A DNA stretch of 64,000 nt, from assembly GCF_025144465.1 (NCBI RefSeq), contig NZ_CP083553.1, positions 2,478,001-2,542,000 on the forward strand, written 5' to 3'. The notes under the pieces were generated by a model. That model saw nothing but the letters and a program-made list of their open reading frames with translations, did not search any database and had not been told where the DNA came from. Both the position numbers and the translations under genes were made by a program. Source of the DNA: Leisingera sp. S132. Its GTDB lineage: Bacteria > Pseudomonadota > Alphaproteobacteria > Rhodobacterales > Rhodobacteraceae. Below are positions 56,767 to 64,000 of this stretch, piece after piece (the stretch's first letter is position 1; each line of letters opens with the position of its first letter).

Positions 56767-57747
56767 ATGCGCCTCTTTCTGACCGTGTTTTTCCTGCTGC
56801 TGCCGGCCTCCCTTTGGGCCGCCTGCACCGGCACCGACCAGCGCACCACCATGACCCAGCAGGAACGCGCCGGCCTTGAGGCCCGCATCAGCGCGATGCC
56901 GTTTGCCGAAGGCAACCACTGGATTGCGCGGCGCGGCAGCCGCACCGTGCATGTGGTCGGCACCCTGCATGTGAATGATCCGCGGATGGCGCAGATCACC
57001 GCGGACCTGGCACCGCTGGTACAGCAGGCGGACCTGTTGCTGATGGAGGCCAGCCCCGCCGACAAGGCCGGCTTTGAGGCGGAACTGGCCCGCACCCCCT
57101 CGCTGATGCTGATCACCGAAGGCCCCAGCCTGATCGACCGGCTGCCGCCGCAGGAGTGGGAGGAGCTGGCCGCCATCATCCGCAACCACGGCATGCCGGT
57201 GTGGATGGCCGCCAAGATGCGGCCCTGGTTCCTGGCACTGTCGCTGGCCTTCCCGCCCTGCCTGCGCCAGGACAAGGACATCAAGCGCGGCCTCGACCTG
57301 CGCCTGGGAGAAGCCGCCGAAGCCGCGGGCGTGCCGGTGCGGTCGCTGGAGGATCCGATGACGATCATCCGGCTGATGGATTCTGACCCGCTGGAAGAGC
57401 AGATCCGCCAGCTGCGCGCCTTTACCGCCATGCTGGGCAGCGGCACCGACGGCTTCATCACCACCGTTGAATCCTATTTCGACGAACAGGCGCTTTATGC
57501 CCTGTTCCTCAGCGAACGCGACTTCCTGGACAGCGGCGCACTGACCCGGGCCGAGCGCGAGGCGCTGTGGCAGGACACCATGACAGAGCTGATCGACACC
57601 CGTAACCGCAACTGGATCCCGGTGATCGAGGCCGCGGCAGGCAACCATATCGTTGTCGCCGCCGGCGCGCTGCACCTGCCCGGCGAGACCGGTGTTCTGA
57701 ACCTCTTGCAGCAACAGGGCTACACGCTCGAACGCGCGCCGTTCTGA
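56767..57747 (+). CDS. TraB/GumN family protein (second of a tandem pair)
   Basis: The 326-residue protein starts with the signal peptide MRLFLTVFFLLLPASLWAAC. It repeats the architecture of its neighbour: EGNHWIARRGSRTVHVVGTLHVNDPRM near residue 45, LLLMEASPADKAG near 95, and HIVVAAGALHLPGETGVLNLL near 298. The two differ clearly in the middle, so the duplication is old and both are probably functional. Periplasmic location is inferred. Confidence 0.9.
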   Translation: MRLFLTVFFLLLPASLWAACTGTDQRTTMTQQERAGLEARISAMPFAEGNHWIARRGSRTVHVVGTLHVNDPRMAQITADLAPLVQQADLLLMEASPADKAGFEAELARTPSLMLITEGPSLIDRLPPQEWEELAAIIRNHGMPVWMAAKMRPWFLALSLAFPPCLRQDKDIKRGLDLRLGEAAEAAGVPVRSLEDPMTIIRLMDSDPLEEQIRQLRAFTAMLGSGTDGFITTVESYFDEQALYALFLSERDFLDSGALTRAEREALWQDTMTELIDTRNRNWIPVIEAAAGNHIVVAAGALHLPGETGVLNLLQQQGYTLERAPF

Positions 57748-57901
57748 GATGCGGTCTTAACCCGGCTCCGGCCCCTGCCCCGATCCCCGCTCTGAACACA
57801 ACGCCGCATTGCAGCAGCAGCGGGGTGACAAGCCTGCGCGCCAGCCCTATAAGGCGCGCAAATCCCGCCTTTCTGACCTTATGCATCAACAGGACAGCCC
57901 C

Positions 57902-58822
57902 ATGACCATCCAAGTTTTCGGCCATAAATCCCCCGACACCGATTCCACCGGCTCCCCGATCGTTTGGGCCTGGTACCTGAACGAGGTGAAGGGCGTGGCC
58001 GCGGCCCCCAAACTGCTGGGCGAGCCGAACACCGAAGCCGCCTTCATGCTGCAGCGCTGGGGCCTGGAGAAGCCGGAAATCATCGCCGACGTGGCCGATG
58101 ATGCGGCGGTTGTCATCGTTGACACCAACAACCCGGCAGAGCTGCCCGCCAACATCAACGGCGCCGATGTGCAGGCGATCATCGACCACCACAAGCTGGT
58201 CGGCGGCCTGGAAACCAAAGGCCCGATCGACATCACCATCCGCCCGCTGGCCTGCACCGCCACCATCATGCACGACCTGATGGGCGAGGATGCCGCCAGG
58301 ATGCCGGAAGCCATCAAAGGCGCGGCGCTGACCTGCATCCTGTCCGACACGCTGGAATTCCGCTCCCCCACCACCACCGCGCACGACAAGGCCGTAGCGG
58401 AGAAACTGGCCGCTGATCTGGGCATCAACATCTCCGAATATGCGGCCGAGATGTTTGCCGCCAAATCCGACGTCTCCTCCTTCTCCGATGCGGAACTGAT
58501 CCGCATGGATTCCAAGGAATACGAAGTCGACGGCACCAAGTTCCGCGTCTCCGTTCTGGAAACCACCGCGCCGGGCGTGGTGCTGGACCGCAAGGCCTCG
58601 CTGATGGAGACGATGACCACCGTCGCGGCTGAGGACGGCGTCGATCAGGTGCTGCTGTTCGTGGTCGACATCCTGAACGAGGAAGCCACCCTGCTGGTGC
58701 CGAACGACCTGGTGAAAACCGTCGCCGCCAAATCCTTTGGCGCCGATGCTGCGGGCGACACCGTGGTTCTGCCGGGCATCATGTCCCGCAAGAAGCAGAT
58801 CATTCCGAACCTCAAAGTCTGA
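57902..58822 (+). CDS. ppaC: Manganese-dependent inorganic pyrophosphatase
   Basis: This family II (DHH) enzyme hydrolyses pyrophosphate. The start is the ATG giving MTIQVFGHKSPDTDS; the 31 codons upstream look intergenic. The 306 residues carry the metal ligands in FGHKSPDTDS near 6, VIVDTNNPAELP near 75 and the DHH motif IIDHHKLVGG near 95. The DHHA2 domain ends with the substrate-binding SRKKQI near 298. A perfect terminator follows. Confidence 0.95.
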   Translation: MTIQVFGHKSPDTDSTGSPIVWAWYLNEVKGVAAAPKLLGEPNTEAAFMLQRWGLEKPEIIADVADDAAVVIVDTNNPAELPANINGADVQAIIDHHKLVGGLETKGPIDITIRPLACTATIMHDLMGEDAARMPEAIKGAALTCILSDTLEFRSPTTTAHDKAVAEKLAADLGINISEYAAEMFAAKSDVSSFSDAELIRMDSKEYEVDGTKFRVSVLETTAPGVVLDRKASLMETMTTVAAEDGVDQVLLFVVDILNEEATLLVPNDLVKTVAAKSFGADAAGDTVVLPGIMSRKKQIIPNLKV

Positions 58823-58847
58823 TCCGTTCCGGAGCCAGACGGCAAAA

Positions 58848-58872
58848 GGCGCCCCGCGGGGCGCCTTTTTTT
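58848..58872 (+). terminator. Terminator of ppaC
   Basis: GGCGCCCCGCGGGGCGCC is a perfect palindrome followed by eight T, 26 bp after the ppaC stop. Confidence 0.92.
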
Positions 58873-58955
58873 GTCGAGGGAGGTCTTGGAGTTATGGGGA
58901 ATCCCGGAGCGTTTTCCGGTTGGCGGGCCACACCGGCCTGCTGGCCAGGAGCGCG

Positions 58956-59420
58956 TTACAGCCCCAGGCGCTTGCTGATTTTCCGGAACAGGCGTCTCTG
59001 ACTGTTGCCGCTGACCTGCTTTTCCGGCTTGTGCCGGTACCAGCTGCCGTCCCCGCCCAGATAACGCTCCCAGACCGAGCCGTCCGGTGCGGTGACGAAC
59101 TGCCAGCAGCTTTCGTTGGAAACGGTCTTCACCACGCCATCCACTGCCTGGTGCCAGTCGGCTTCGTTGCACAGCTTGCCCTTGCGGGTCACGTACCATT
59201 TTCCGATGCCCACCGCATCGCCGCCTTTGCTGACGCCCTCAAAGCTGCCGTCCGGCCCCAGTAGGCATGACCGCCGCGGCTCCAGTTCGAGGTTTTGCCG
59301 GCATAAAGCTGCATGATCACCTCCGGCGGCGTCGCCTTGGCCTCTTTCGGCTTGGCCCCGGCCCATGCTCCGCCGGCCGGCACCGCGGCCAGCGCGAGGG
59401 TTGCGGCGGGTTTGCGATTG
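58956..59420 (-). pseudogene. DUF995-like secreted protein, broken by a frameshift
   Basis: Two minus-strand frames together form one DUF995-like protein. The upstream frame ends with PPEVIMQLYAGKTSNW and GGHAYWG. The downstream frame goes on with PDGSFEGVSKGGD, GIGKWYVTRKGKLCNEADW and CWQFVTAPDGSVWERY. They join if one base is added in GGGGCC near 59254-59259. The 5' part still encodes a signal-like AATLALAAVPAGGAWA, but no ATG lies before it. The start region overlaps the divergent luxR-type gene. Either a pseudogene or a sequencing error. Confidence 0.7.
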
Positions 59421-59428
59421 GGGAGGGT

Positions 59429-60160
59429 ATGAAGAACGAGTTGATTGATACGCTGGACAGGCTGCTGCACCCGCAGGACCCGGGCGGACGCTGGCAGGCC
59501 GCGCAGGATGTGGCGCAGCGGATGGGCGTCAAGAGCATTCTGGTGGCCGGCCTCAACCTGCCCGCTCACTCCATTGGCTGGGTCAGCACCGACATGCCCG
59601 GCGCCTGGATGGAGGAGTATCTCAGCCTCGGCTGCATCGAAATCGACCAGCTGATCGACGACCTGCTGGTCCGGCCTGGCAGCGCCACCATTGAATGCGG
59701 CACATTGCACCGGGGCGACGCCCGCTGCCGCCGGCATCTGGACTACAATCACGGGCTGAAGGCCACTGGATTCGGGTTTCTCCACTGCAGCTACTTCGGC
59801 GACCGCCTGGGCACCGGCAAGACCGTCACCCTGTGCTATTCCGGCGGCCCGGAAGAGGCCGCGCAGACAACCCCCTTGGGCATCGGCCTGCTGTCGGGAC
59901 TGATGGCCAGCACGATCACCCCTGACAGCCCGCCGCCGCATCAGCGCTACTGCCCGCCTCAGGACAGGCCGCTGCTGACCACGCGCCAGCGCGAGGTTCT
60001 GTGCCTGCTCGCTGAGGGCATGATGACCGCCCGCATCGCCGAGACGCTGGGGCTGTCAGAGGCCGCGGTTTCGCTGCATTTCGCCAATGCCCGCAAGGCG
60101 CTGGGGGCTGCCACCCGCGAACATGCCCTGGCGCTGAAACAGGGGCTGATTTCCCTGTAA
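59429..60160 (+). CDS. LuxR family regulator with autoinducer-binding-like domain (solo)
   Basis: The start is the ATG giving MKNELIDTLDRLL, directly behind GGGGAGGG. The 243-residue protein has an N-terminal domain of about 165 residues like those binding acyl-homoserine lactones (LPAHSIGWVSTDMPGAWMEEYL near 50, FGFLHCSYFGDR near 115) and a C-terminal LuxR HTH (LTTRQREVLCLLAEGMMTARIAETLGLSE in residues 185-213, then AVSLHFANARKALG). No luxI gene is in the window, so it is a solo receptor. Ligand unknown. Confidence 0.9.
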   Translation: MKNELIDTLDRLLHPQDPGGRWQAAQDVAQRMGVKSILVAGLNLPAHSIGWVSTDMPGAWMEEYLSLGCIEIDQLIDDLLVRPGSATIECGTLHRGDARCRRHLDYNHGLKATGFGFLHCSYFGDRLGTGKTVTLCYSGGPEEAAQTTPLGIGLLSGLMASTITPDSPPPHQRYCPPQDRPLLTTRQREVLCLLAEGMMTARIAETLGLSEAAVSLHFANARKALGAATREHALALKQGLISL

Positions 60161-60214
60161 CGGCCGCACCGGCCGCCCGGGCCGGGCCGCCGCCTGTGTG
60201 ATCCGCTCCGGGCA

Positions 60215-60278
60215 GCCGGCCTGTCACCTACCCAGCCTGTCACCTTCCCGGCCTGTCATCCTGCCGGCCTGTGACCCG
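60215..60278. repeat. Four 16-bp tandem repeats next to the chemotaxis gene stop
   Basis: CGGCCTGTCA-type units recur with CCTGT starts at 60220, 60236, 60252 and 60268, an exact 16-bp period with a few substitutions. The array ends 10 bp before the stop of the minus-strand receptor gene and converges with luxR transcription. Confidence 0.6.
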
Positions 60279-60287
60279 GCCGGCCGC

Positions 60288-62294
60288 TCAGGCGGACCGG
60301 GCCGCCGGACCGGCGCTTTCGCCATCGGGGAAGACTTCGTCTTCTCCGTTGAAATCCACCCAGCGGTCCTCCTCCAATGCGCCGGCCATGGCCTCTGCAT
60401 AGTCCGCGTCAAGCTCTGCCTCCGGTTCCTGTGCCGGTTCTGGCGCGGGCTTTGGCTGGACCGCCTGATGGGAGGCTGGCGCATTCTCCGGCGGCGCCGA
60501 TGGCGCCATCACCGCAGGTGCTGCCGGCAGTCTGGCCGCCGCGGACGGCGCGCTATCGAGCAGCACGAACTGGCCGACCATCCGGTTCAGCTCCACGGTC
60601 TCGCTGCTCATGGCGCGGATCGCGGAGCCGGTTTCCTCCACCATGGAGGCGTTCTTCTGGGTCACCGAGTCCAGCTGGGCGACACCGATATTGATCTCGT
60701 TCAGCCCCTGCGCCTGTTCTGCCGACTCGCGGGAGATCCCGGCCACAAGTTCGGTGATGCGGCTGACCTGGGTGACCACGGTCTCCAGCGCCTTGCCCGC
60801 GCCATCCACCTTGTGCACGCCGTCCTGGACATGGGCAGAGCTGGCGCTGATCAGACCCTTGATCTCCATCGCCGCATCGGAAGAGCGCTGCGCCAGCGCC
60901 CGCACCTCGGAGGCGACCACAGCAAAGCCGCGGCCGACCTCGCCCGCCCGCGCCGCCTCAACCCCGGCATTAAGCGCCAGCAGGTTGGTCTGAAAGGCGA
61001 TATCGTCAATGACACCGATGATCTGGCCGATCTGGTTGGAGGAGTTTTCGATCTCGTTCATCGCGGCAATCGCGCCCTCGACCACTTCGCCGCTGCGCTC
61101 CACATCGGCGCGGGCGGCCTCGACCGCGCCCTGCACCTCCTGCGCGTTCTGGGCCGAGGAGTTGACGCTGGCGGTCATCTGCTCCAGCGCCGCGGCGGTC
61201 TGCTCCAGCGTCGCCGCCTGGCTTTCGGTGCGCGCCGACAGATCCTCTGCGCCGGTGCGGATGCCATCCGCCTGGCGGTTCAGCCGCCCGCCGGCCTGCA
61301 CCACCTGGGACAGAAGCTCATTCAGCTTGTCGACGGTTTCGTTGTAATTGGCGCGCAAAGCCTCGTATTCGGCGCCGAATTTTTCGGAGATCCGGTCACT
61401 GAAGTCACCTGCGGACAAATGCTGCAGCGCCTGGCGCAGCCGCTCGATCACAGCCTCGCCTTGCTGGCGCAGCTTGTTCTGCTCCTCCAGCGCCTTGACC
61501 ACGCGGCCCGAAACCGCATCGATATCATGGGCAATATCGCCAAAGTCATCGGCACGCATCCGGTCAGCAACCTTGAGCGAGAAGTCACCTTGCGCCACTT
61601 CGCGCAGGGCGGCCCGCATTCTTTCAATCGGACGGATGATGCTGAGTGTTACCTTGCGCGAGTTGTGCAGCATGATGAGCGTCGCAACCGCCGAAATGCC
61701 CAGCACCAGATAGAGCAGATTCTGGTTGTACTGCCGCGCTTCAGCCGCGGTTTCGGCGGCTGAGGCCTTGATCGCCTTGCCCAGTTTGGAGAGCTTTTCA
61801 GAGATATTGGCAGAATAGGACTGGAAAGCCGGCAGCGCGTCGGCACCGTCCTGCGTATTTGTGAAGGCCAGCGCCGCTACCTCTGCGCCGGTGCTGTTGA
61901 AACCATCGACCAGCGGCAGCAGCGAGGCCACCATGCTGCGGATGTGCTCCGGCAGCTCCAGCGCCTGCAACGCGTCCATCTCGGCACGGAAATTCTGCGC
62001 CTCCGCCTCAATCGCGGCCTGCAACTCCGCCTTCCGGTCCTCCGCCCCGTCCTGGCCCAGCAGCACCGCCGAGACCACTGCCGCGGCTACGTGGCTGTGG
62101 GCGATATCCGCCGTCAGCTCATGCCGGACGGCCTGGGTCACATTGATCTGGCGTTCCAGGTTCAGCTCGCTTTGCCACAGGCTGAAGAGCGACACCGACG
62201 CCAGGATCAGAACCGAACACATTGCAATGACGCCGGACAGGAGCAGCCGGCGTTTGAGGGGCATCGTGCGAAACATGGAGGGACTGCGAAACAT
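60288..62294 (-). CDS. Methyl-accepting chemotaxis protein
   Basis: The 668-residue receptor begins with a membrane helix (LLLSGVIAMCSVLILASVSLFSLW, about 16-39 in two parts). A periplasmic four-helix domain reaches residue 190, followed by a second helix near LLYLVLGISAVATLIML, HAMP segments, and a signalling domain with the hairpin tip IGQIIGVIDDIAFQTNLLALNAGVEAARAGEVGRGFAVVA (read in parts, near 435). The C-terminal EEDRWVDFNGEDE contains a W-x-x-F motif like the CheR/CheB tether. No che genes adjoin. A later ATG (62276) is possible. Confidence 0.94.
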   Translation of the reverse strand: MFRSPSMFRTMPLKRRLLLSGVIAMCSVLILASVSLFSLWQSELNLERQINVTQAVRHELTADIAHSHVAAAVVSAVLLGQDGAEDRKAELQAAIEAEAQNFRAEMDALQALELPEHIRSMVASLLPLVDGFNSTGAEVAALAFTNTQDGADALPAFQSYSANISEKLSKLGKAIKASAAETAAEARQYNQNLLYLVLGISAVATLIMLHNSRKVTLSIIRPIERMRAALREVAQGDFSLKVADRMRADDFGDIAHDIDAVSGRVVKALEEQNKLRQQGEAVIERLRQALQHLSAGDFSDRISEKFGAEYEALRANYNETVDKLNELLSQVVQAGGRLNRQADGIRTGAEDLSARTESQAATLEQTAAALEQMTASVNSSAQNAQEVQGAVEAARADVERSGEVVEGAIAAMNEIENSSNQIGQIIGVIDDIAFQTNLLALNAGVEAARAGEVGRGFAVVASEVRALAQRSSDAAMEIKGLISASSAHVQDGVHKVDGAGKALETVVTQVSRITELVAGISRESAEQAQGLNEINIGVAQLDSVTQKNASMVEETGSAIRAMSSETVELNRMVGQFVLLDSAPSAAARLPAAPAVMAPSAPPENAPASHQAVQPKPAPEPAQEPEAELDADYAEAMAGALEEDRWVDFNGEDEVFPDGESAGPAARSA

Positions 62295-62491
62295 GATAAA
62301 CTCACCACAAGGTTGTTTTGGTCAGACAAAATCACCCGGGTTAATTTTTAAAAAATCTGTAGACCCGACGCAGATTTTTAACGGTGGCTGAACGGAACGG
62401 CAGCAAGTCCGGGGCGCGCGGGCCACTGGCCATCTGCCGCCGTCTCTGCCATAGCTGGCCGCAACAGATCCCTGCGCGAGAAGGCCCGGCC

Positions 62492-63367
62492 ATGACCCAG
62501 ATCATCACCTCCCTTTCCGACATTTCCAGCCGCTACAAGGCGCTGTTCGTGGATCTGTGGGGCTGTGTGCACAACGGCATCACCGCCTTTCCCGACGCGG
62601 TGGCAGCGCTGCAGGCCTACCGCGCGGCGGGCGGCATCGTGGTGCTGGTGACCAATTCGCCGAAACCGCGGGCGGGCGTGGCGGCGCAGCTGGGGCAGTT
62701 CAACGTGCCGGATGATGCTTATGACACGATCTCCACCTCGGGCGACAGCGCGCGGGCGGCGATGTTCACGGGTGCGGTGGGCAACAAGGTCTACTTCATG
62801 GGCGAATGGCAGCGCGATGCTGGGTTTTTCGAGCCGCTGCACGTGATCCATGATCCGGTGGAGATCACCCGGGTGCCGCTGAAGGAGGCCGAGGGCATTG
62901 TTTGCTGCGGGCCGTTCGACACCATGGCGGATCCGGAAGTGAACCGGGCCGATTTCCTCTATGCCAAGCAGATGGGCATGAAGCTGTTGTGCGCCAACCC
63001 CGACATCATCGTCGACCGCGGCGAGACGCGGGAGTGGTGCGCGGGGGCGCTGGCGCGGCTTTACACCGAGATGGGCGGCGAGAGCCTGTATTTCGGCAAG
63101 CCGCATCCGCCGATCTATGACCTGGCCCGGCTGCGGCTGCAGGAGGTGGCGCCGGGGATCGCCGATTCCGAGATCCTGGCGATCGGGGACGGGCCGCATA
63201 CGGATATTGCCGGCGCCATGGGCGAAGGCATCGATTCCCTGTTCATCACCGGCGGGCTTGCGGCCAGGGAAACAAAGACTTCGGTCCAGCCGGATGCGGA
63301 TGCGCTGACGGCCTACCTGGCGCAGGAGCAGTCCGCACCGACCTATGCCATTGGTTTCCTGCGGTAG
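62492..63367 (+). CDS. TIGR01459-type HAD family hydrolase
   Basis: The start is the ATG giving MTQIITSLSDISSRYKALF. The 291 residues form a HAD subfamily IIA phosphatase: motif I FVDLWGCVHNG near residue 20 (Asp nucleophile; the second Asp of DxD is replaced by Gly-Cys context), motif II VLVTNSPKPR near 51, FGKPHPPIYDLA near 208 (Lys), and motif III ILAIGDGPHTDIAGA near 230. It is divergent from the chemotaxis gene. The substrate is unknown; sugar phosphates are hydrolysed by relatives. Confidence 0.9.
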   Translation: MTQIITSLSDISSRYKALFVDLWGCVHNGITAFPDAVAALQAYRAAGGIVVLVTNSPKPRAGVAAQLGQFNVPDDAYDTISTSGDSARAAMFTGAVGNKVYFMGEWQRDAGFFEPLHVIHDPVEITRVPLKEAEGIVCCGPFDTMADPEVNRADFLYAKQMGMKLLCANPDIIVDRGETREWCAGALARLYTEMGGESLYFGKPHPPIYDLARLRLQEVAPGIADSEILAIGDGPHTDIAGAMGEGIDSLFITGGLAARETKTSVQPDADALTAYLAQEQSAPTYAIGFLR

Positions 63368-63433
63368 AACAGCCAGCTGCGCCGGGGCAGGATACCCGGG
63401 GAGGGAGCGCGGCGGACGCCGCAGGCCTCGCTC

Positions 63434-64000
63434 TTACTCGGCTGTGTTCATCGAGAGGAACAGATCCAGCTCCCGGGACAGCTTGCGCTGCATCGCCGCC
63501 GCGAAATCCTCGCCGCGGCTTGCCGTCATGACAAAGGAGCCGTCGCCGCCGGTGACCAGATACCGGTAATAACTCACCAGCTCCCGGTCGCCGTCCGGGA
63601 TGACCAGCCCGTTGATGGTAATGCCCAGCGAAACCGCCTTGTCCCGGAAATGGGCGGGCGATGGCCCCGAGTTGTTCCTTGCGTCTCCGGAGATGTCAAT
63701 TTTGCGCGCCGTGCCGTCAAAGCCGTTGGTTTCAATGAGCCGGGTTGCATAGTCGATGGCATAGGCGATCGAGGTGCCGCGGCCCGCGCTGGAGCGGGGC
63801 GCCTGATCCACCAGCCGGGAAAACGCCAGAATGCTTTCGGGGCCGTGCAAATGCCGCCAGCCCACGGCCTGGCGGTTGAGGCTTCCGACGCTCCAGTGAA
63901 CCAGCGTCACGGCGACTCCGTTGGGCTGCCTCTGGATGATGCCGGCAATTTCGGGCGTTCTGAAAGCCTCGGCAATACCCGACATCTGAAAGCGGTACTC
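63434..64000 (-). CDS. DUF1194 family (VWA-type) protein, C-terminal part
   Basis: The frame is open to the right edge and continues upstream, so only about 188 C-terminal residues are visible. They match DUF1194: VAVTLVHWSVGS, TSIAYAIDYATRLIETNGF, KIDISGDARNNSG with the conserved Asp, and GLVIPDGDRELVSYYRYLVTGG. The family has a von Willebrand A-like fold and is usually exported. A MIDAS motif would lie in the missing part. Confidence 0.88.
   Translation of the reverse strand, partial: EYRFQMSGIAEAFRTPEIAGIIQRQPNGVAVTLVHWSVGSLNRQAVGWRHLHGPESILAFSRLVDQAPRSSAGRGTSIAYAIDYATRLIETNGFDGTARKIDISGDARNNSGPSPAHFRDKAVSLGITINGLVIPDGDRELVSYYRYLVTGGDGSFVMTASRGEDFAAAMQRKLSRELDLFLSMNTAE

Overview
The window looks like chromosomal DNA of a high-GC alphaproteobacterium of the Rhodobacterales, most likely the marine Roseobacter group. 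This rests on gene content and protein style: a fused sat-cysC gene, CIRCE-controlled groESL, DUF1150 next to Hsp20, TIGR01459 HAD hydrolase, DUF1194, DUF2161, Mn-dependent pyrophosphatase, and dense gene packing. No rRNA, tRNA, CRISPR array, transposase or prophage was recognised. Only the first gene (cut at its 5' end by the left edge) and the last gene (5' end beyond the right edge) are incomplete because of the window.

Layout. 0-3.4 kb: two tiny ORFs, then a DUF1800/DUF1501 pair on the minus strand. 3.6-11.3 kb: aspS, the folate genes pabC-like and pabB, and divergent carB. 11.4-19.9 kb: trypsin-like protease, arsH with an HTH gene, tdk, a 2-hydroxyacid dehydrogenase/csaA/proC/ybjN block, a cyclase-like plus SRPBCC protein, a small membrane protein and a 2-oxoglutarate oxygenase. 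20.1-26.8 kb: ubiK, the lgt-midA-pgeF run, a Hint-domain protein, lrp, trxB and rraB. 26.8-32.3 kb: a caspase-like protein divergent from a membrane ferredoxin-adenylate cyclase, then an HTH-domain/ATP sulfurylase/APS kinase reading frame. 32.3-37.2 kb: response regulator, histidine kinase, solute-binding protein, PhzF, DUF1150, Hsp20 and DUF465. 37.3-43.3 kb: AraC, hydrolase, old-yellow-enzyme-type oxidoreductase and NCS2 permease. 43.2-48.8 kb: a low-GC nuclease, DUF1272, purEK, a low-GC RNA ligase, phnM and a lipase. 48.8-55.6 kb: EamA exporter, lipoproteins, GNAT, groESL and a DUF2161 nuclease-fold protein. 55.7-64 kb: two TraB/GumN proteins in tandem, ppaC, a broken DUF995 gene, a LuxR solo, a chemotaxis receptor, a HAD hydrolase and a DUF1194 protein.

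Most genes are housekeeping. The unusual signals are: (1) a MarR/EPS-type HTH domain that reads without a stop into sat-cysC, behind a perfect 14-bp palindrome; (2) a dispersed GC-rich palindromic repeat found both between genes (54.8 kb) and in frame inside pabB (7.3 kb), where it carries a run of ten C that could switch the gene by slippage; (3) a lower-GC, about 42-residue insertion inside AspRS, and a similar anomaly in a GNAT protein; (4) a second palindromic repeat family (5.7, 37.3, 39.6, 44.2 kb), often lying directly against gene 3' ends; and (5) several operator-like inverted or phased repeats in divergent intergenic regions.
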